NCBI GenBank assembly: GCA_036261625.1
Contig: DATAKL010000058.1
Span: 1 to 64,000 of the forward strand
DNA: 64,000 nt
Source: JAAXKN01 sp036261625
GTDB taxonomy: Bacteria; Bacteroidota; Ignavibacteria; Ignavibacteriales; SURF-24
Direction of reading: 5' to 3'
The position numbers were made by a program, and so were the translations under genes. Every line of letters begins with the position of its first letter. Position 1 is the first letter of the stretch. This document shows positions 61,674 to 64,000 of this stretch, in pieces. Below the pieces are notes generated by a model. It was not told the DNA's origin, did no database searches, and was given only the letters and a program-made list of their open reading frames with translations.

Positions 61674-62226
61674 GACACATATTACAGGGCTTCCGGCAAG
61701 GTTCAGGGGAGTAACGCTAAAGAACTTTGAGTACAGCGAAAGCAGGGTACCGAAGGAGTACGGGCAGGCCTGTTATAACTTTGCAAAGGGGAAGTACAGG
61801 GAAAATTGCCTTCTGCTTTGCGGAGCCGTAGGAAACGGGAAAAGCCACCTGGCAATTGCAACACTGAAGAACATCGAGGCCAGAAGGACGGGAAGGGTGC
61901 TTTTCATGCTGGCAGATGAAATGTTCACGGAGCTTAACTACGCAGCTACAAACTATGAGAACAAGGCGCGCCTGATAAAGCACTACCTTACGGACTTTGA
62001 TTGCCTCTGCATAGACGGACTGGAAAAAGATAGGTTTACTGATGCCGTGAGAGAAAACCTCTACATGATAATCAATAAGGCCTACTTTGAGGCCAGCCGT
62101 ATAATAATAACAACAAACCTTTCAATGGATGCCTTCAGGGACTTAGATGAAAGGATTTTTTCAAGACTTAACGAAATGTCAATAATCTTACCCTTTAGTT
62201 GGGATGATTACAGATTAAAAAAATAA
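61540..62226 (+). CDS. DnaC-like helicase loader ATPase
   Basis: The 228-residue AAA+ protein has Walker A CGAVGNGKSHLA (about 94-105), Walker B CLCIDGLEKD (about 155-164) and a sensor-like IITTNLS. The ATG at 61540 has AGAGG five bases upstream, giving a 134-base overlap with the DUF4373 gene. A second ATG at 61636 would leave a 38-base overlap, and it still retains the ATPase core. It loads the replicative helicase onto the origin. Confidence 0.88.
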   Translation: MAEILRIDQVIPHKTGEDQEAEPLEAVQAIREMEKQSSSQERRSETHITGLPARFRGVTLKNFEYSESRVPKEYGQACYNFAKGKYRENCLLLCGAVGNGKSHLAIATLKNIEARRTGRVLFMLADEMFTELNYAATNYENKARLIKHYLTDFDCLCIDGLEKDRFTDAVRENLYMIINKAYFEASRIIITTNLSMDAFRDLDERIFSRLNEMSIILPFSWDDYRLKK

Positions 62227-62247
62227 TTACAGGAGGACACTTACAAT

Positions 62248-62544
62248 ATGGGAAGAAGAATGTCAAAACCCAAAAACCTGAGAAAGCCAAAAGAAAAGAA
62301 AAACCGCACGAAGTTCGGGAAGTTTAACGTTTCCCTGGGAGCCAAGACACCCAAAGGGGAGCTGCATACGACAAGGATAATAACGAAAGAACACAGTATT
62401 TATCCATTCCTTTTCAACGAGGACGGGACCAGGAAAGAGCCCGTGAAGGCGGAAATTCCGGCACAGGCAGACCTGCAGGAAGCCGAGGAAATAAAAGAAG
62501 TTACAGAAGAAAAAATTCCTAAAAATATTTCTGATAACGCTTGA
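62248..62544 (+). CDS. Small basic protein of unknown function
   Basis: The 98-residue protein has a highly basic start (MGRRMSKPKNLRKPKEKKNR) and an acidic end. The middle (FGKFNVSLGAKTPKGELHTT) may form a small beta fold. The basic half suggests nucleic acid binding. It starts after an AGGAGG-type site (acaggaggacac). No family is recognised. Confidence 0.6.
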   Translation: MGRRMSKPKNLRKPKEKKNRTKFGKFNVSLGAKTPKGELHTTRIITKEHSIYPFLFNEDGTRKEPVKAEIPAQADLQEAEEIKEVTEEKIPKNISDNA

Positions 62545-62571
62545 CATAATCAAAATAATGTATTAGGTTGT
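62541..62571 (+). promoter_or_regulatory. Second rightward promoter of the element
   Basis: TTGACATAATCAA at 62541-62553 is identical to the 13 bases at the early promoter (50877-50889). TAGGTTG at 62564-62570 is 20 bases from the TTG, close to TAnnTTTG. The half operator for the repressor is included. Confidence 0.55.
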
Positions 62572-62581
62572 ATTACCTAAT
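62562..62581. promoter_or_regulatory. Palindrome overlapping the second promoter
   Basis: ATTAGGT-TGTATT-ACCTAAT is a perfect 7-bp inverted repeat over the -7 element and start site. It differs from the repressor operator, so another regulator is expected. Confidence 0.55.
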
Positions 62582-62601
62582 AACAGGGGATATTAGACAA
62601 T

Positions 62602-62982
62602 ATGAAAACGAAAATTAAGGTTAAGGCAGTAATTTCTGAGGCTGCCCTTGAAGCGAACCGGAAGCTGAAAGAAGCCAACGAAGAGATGAAAAAGAAGGTG
62701 AATGACCTTGTTAAAAACCTGCACGTTAAGGCCGAGGGGATAGTTAAGGAAATATGCCTTGCAAGGGGCATAAACATTTATGAAATGAGCTCAGAGGAAA
62801 TACAGAAACGCTTTGAGCACAGGTATTATGAGGACGTGCTTACCCATAAAGCTACTATGTTAAATTCCGAGATCCTGTTAGACGGCAAAGTTATTCTGAA
62901 AATTATTACCGAACCGAGCCCTGAGACAGGTAAATGGAGCGCGAAATTCATTCACGGGGAGGAATTAAGCAATGCCGAATAA
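62602..62982 (+). CDS. Phage protein of unknown function, helical start
   Basis: The 126-residue protein begins with a basic, coiled-coil-like helix (MKTKIKVKAVISEAALEANR, KLKEANEEMKKKVNDLVKNL) and continues in a mixed fold (YEDVLTHKATMLNSEILLDG). The function is unknown. It follows the second promoter and overlaps the next gene by 11 bases. Confidence 0.65.
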   Translation: MKTKIKVKAVISEAALEANRKLKEANEEMKKKVNDLVKNLHVKAEGIVKEICLARGINIYEMSSEEIQKRFEHRYYEDVLTHKATMLNSEILLDGKVILKIITEPSPETGKWSAKFIHGEELSNAE

Positions 62983-63298
62983 CTATACTGACCAACCATC
63001 ATTATTTGACCAGCCCAGGCCAGTAGTAAATACATCACTGGTAAACAAAATAGAGAGTTTCCACAGTAAGGAAGTACAGCTGAAGCGCGGCACCCAGAAG
63101 GAGCAGATATTCAGGGCCCTATGCGGCCTGAGACTGGCAAGCCACAGGGAGCTCAGCGAGGCTACCGGAATACCCAGGCACCTTGTCCCCGACAGGGTAA
63201 AAATTCTGATAAAAGATAATTTAGTTGAGGAATTCGGGGAAAAACTGGACCCACTTACTCATAAAACAGTAACCACTTACAGAGTAAAGACGAATTAA
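62972..63298 (+). CDS. Small winged-helix protein
   Basis: The 108-residue protein has a winged helix-turn-helix at about 40-100 (GTQKEQIFRALCGLRLASHR, ELSEATGIPRHLVPDRVKIL), then a strand pair with THKTVTTYRV. It is probably a DNA-binding regulator. Its start overlaps the upstream gene by 11 bases. Confidence 0.7.
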   Translation: MPNNYTDQPSLFDQPRPVVNTSLVNKIESFHSKEVQLKRGTQKEQIFRALCGLRLASHRELSEATGIPRHLVPDRVKILIKDNLVEEFGEKLDPLTHKTVTTYRVKTN

Positions 63299-63320
63299 CA
63301 AAAAGGGAGATAAACAGAAA

Positions 63321-64000
63321 GTGAAAGAGAAACCTATCCTTTTTTCTACAGAAATGGTGAAAGCTATCCTCGAAGGCCGTAAGAGCCAGACAAGACGGAT
63401 AGTGAAATGGAGACCTCTCACAAAAGGCCAATTACTTAACCCAAACTTTTCAGGGATGGAAGTGGGTTATGAATTTACAGGCGTACCTTCAAGCGGCTTT
63501 GTCCTTTACAGTAAAAGTGGTTCATGTTGGGAGCAGAAAACAAAAGCAGAAAAGAAATACATGATTGGGGACCGCCTCTGGGTGAGGGAGAGCTTTTGGA
63601 TTGTTGACTGTCCCCTGAGCTTACCAGTTTACCTTTATGAGGAAGAATTTCAGCAGTACCAAAATGAAGATTGGTATAACAACCGCCCCACGGAGTTCTG
63701 GCAGAGCCGCATCTGGATTGGGAAAGAGAAATATGGGCATAAACCTTCTATTTTCCTTCCTAAAGTTATTTCCCGTATCTGGCTGGAAGTAACCAATGTA
63801 AAGGTTGAAAGGCTTCAGGAGATAATGACAAGGGATATTCTCAAAGAAGGCTATCAAAGTCAGCCTATTACGGAATATGTTAAGCCTGAATATCTCGAGC
63901 ACATTCAGAACTTACCCGAAGAAAAGAGAGCTTTTGCATTTCGCATGCTACCGAAAGATGCCTTTAATGAAGATTACCCAACTCCAAAACAATGGTATCG
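63321..64000 (+). CDS. ASCH-like phage protein, cut by window edge
   Basis: A GTG start at 63321 after GGGAGATAAACAG opens a frame that stays open to the window end (about 226 residues visible): KEKPILFSTEMVKAILEGRK, SQTRRIVKWRPL and later GDRLWVRESFWI. This is the start of the common phage protein family with an ASCH-like RNA-binding fold. The C-terminus lies outside. It has the same leader as other genes of the element. Confidence 0.8.
   Translation, partial: MKEKPILFSTEMVKAILEGRKSQTRRIVKWRPLTKGQLLNPNFSGMEVGYEFTGVPSSGFVLYSKSGSCWEQKTKAEKKYMIGDRLWVRESFWIVDCPLSLPVYLYEEEFQQYQNEDWYNNRPTEFWQSRIWIGKEKYGHKPSIFLPKVISRIWLEVTNVKVERLQEIMTRDILKEGYQSQPITEYVKPEYLEHIQNLPEEKRAFAFRMLPKDAFNEDYPTPKQWY

Larger units (their letters stand above)
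46978..64000. mobile_element. Integrated prophage-like element, left part (continues past the window)
   Basis: The element starts at the truncated tRNA-Val and carries a tyrosine recombinase at its edge, a divergent repressor/Cro region, and rightward early genes for recombination (SMC-like ATPase, RecT, MBL-fold), DNA modification, HNH nuclease and replication (DUF4373, DnaC-like). Many of its genes share the same GGGAGATAA-type ribosome binding site. No capsid, terminase or conjugation genes are visible yet, so phage versus other integrative element is open; the gene set favours a prophage. Confidence 0.85.

Noticed and set aside
1..64000. CRISPR array
   Set aside because: No regularly spaced direct repeats of 24-40 bases with unique spacers were noticed anywhere in the window.

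Overview
The window looks like a chromosome segment from a member of the Ignavibacteria or a close relative in the Bacteroidota/Chlorobi (FCB) group. Several things point there. A secreted cytochrome ends in a type IX secretion (Por) sorting domain. There is a PorV/PorQ-type outer membrane protein beside a TonB-dependent receptor. Several promoters fit the Bacteroidota-type pattern TTG-N20-TAnnTTTG. Base composition is moderately AT-rich. No 16S rRNA gene is present, so the assignment is inference.

Left edge (1-2570): the right end of an IS3-family insertion sequence, then a leftward pair of a HipA-like kinase and a DUF3037 protein, ending at a tRNA-Ala(CGC) gene. From about 2.6 to 46.7 kb lies core chromosome. 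It holds the SRP RNA gene, a sixA-like phosphatase operon, uvrC, glgC, an M1 aminopeptidase, lpxH with a class A penicillin-binding protein, and tRNA-Leu(CAG). A small islet with a HEPN/MNT-type gene pair and a methyltransferase is bounded by a duplicated tRNA-Leu 3' end. After it come a yceI/cytochrome b561-like pair, an MFS permease, an exported nine-heme cytochrome and a nucleobase uptake operon (porin plus two NCS2 permeases). Then follow stress and envelope genes, a divergent pair of YwqK/MORN-repeat membrane proteins, squalene synthesis (hpnCDE), a thioredoxin-domain protein, an ABC ATPase with a YdcF protein, leucine dehydrogenase, nusB with an MFS permease, and a TonB receptor/secreted protein/PorV-type cluster.

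From 46,978 to the right edge is the left part of an integrated prophage-like element. Its left attachment site is the 3' half of a tRNA-Val(TAC) gene, so the intact tRNA should lie beyond 64,000. Leftward genes are a tyrosine recombinase, a serine-recombinase-like protein that lacks the catalytic domain, a secreted protein, a coiled-coil protein and an XRE repressor. Rightward genes start at a divergent operator/promoter region. They run through a Cro-like protein, small early genes, a metallopeptidase, an SMC-like ATPase, RecT, a metallo-beta-lactamase-fold protein, a radical SAM protein, a C5 DNA methyltransferase, an HNH nuclease, a DUF4373 replication protein, a DnaC-like ATPase and an ASCH-like protein cut by the window edge. 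Structural phage genes are not in the window, so whether this is a phage or another integrative element is not settled.

The least ordinary features are two tRNA-Leu-like RNAs in the element with greatly enlarged, non-canonical middles, the catalytic-domain-free serine recombinase translationally coupled to the tyrosine integrase, a repressor companion lacking the DNA-binding domain, and the tRNA-Leu-bounded islet.
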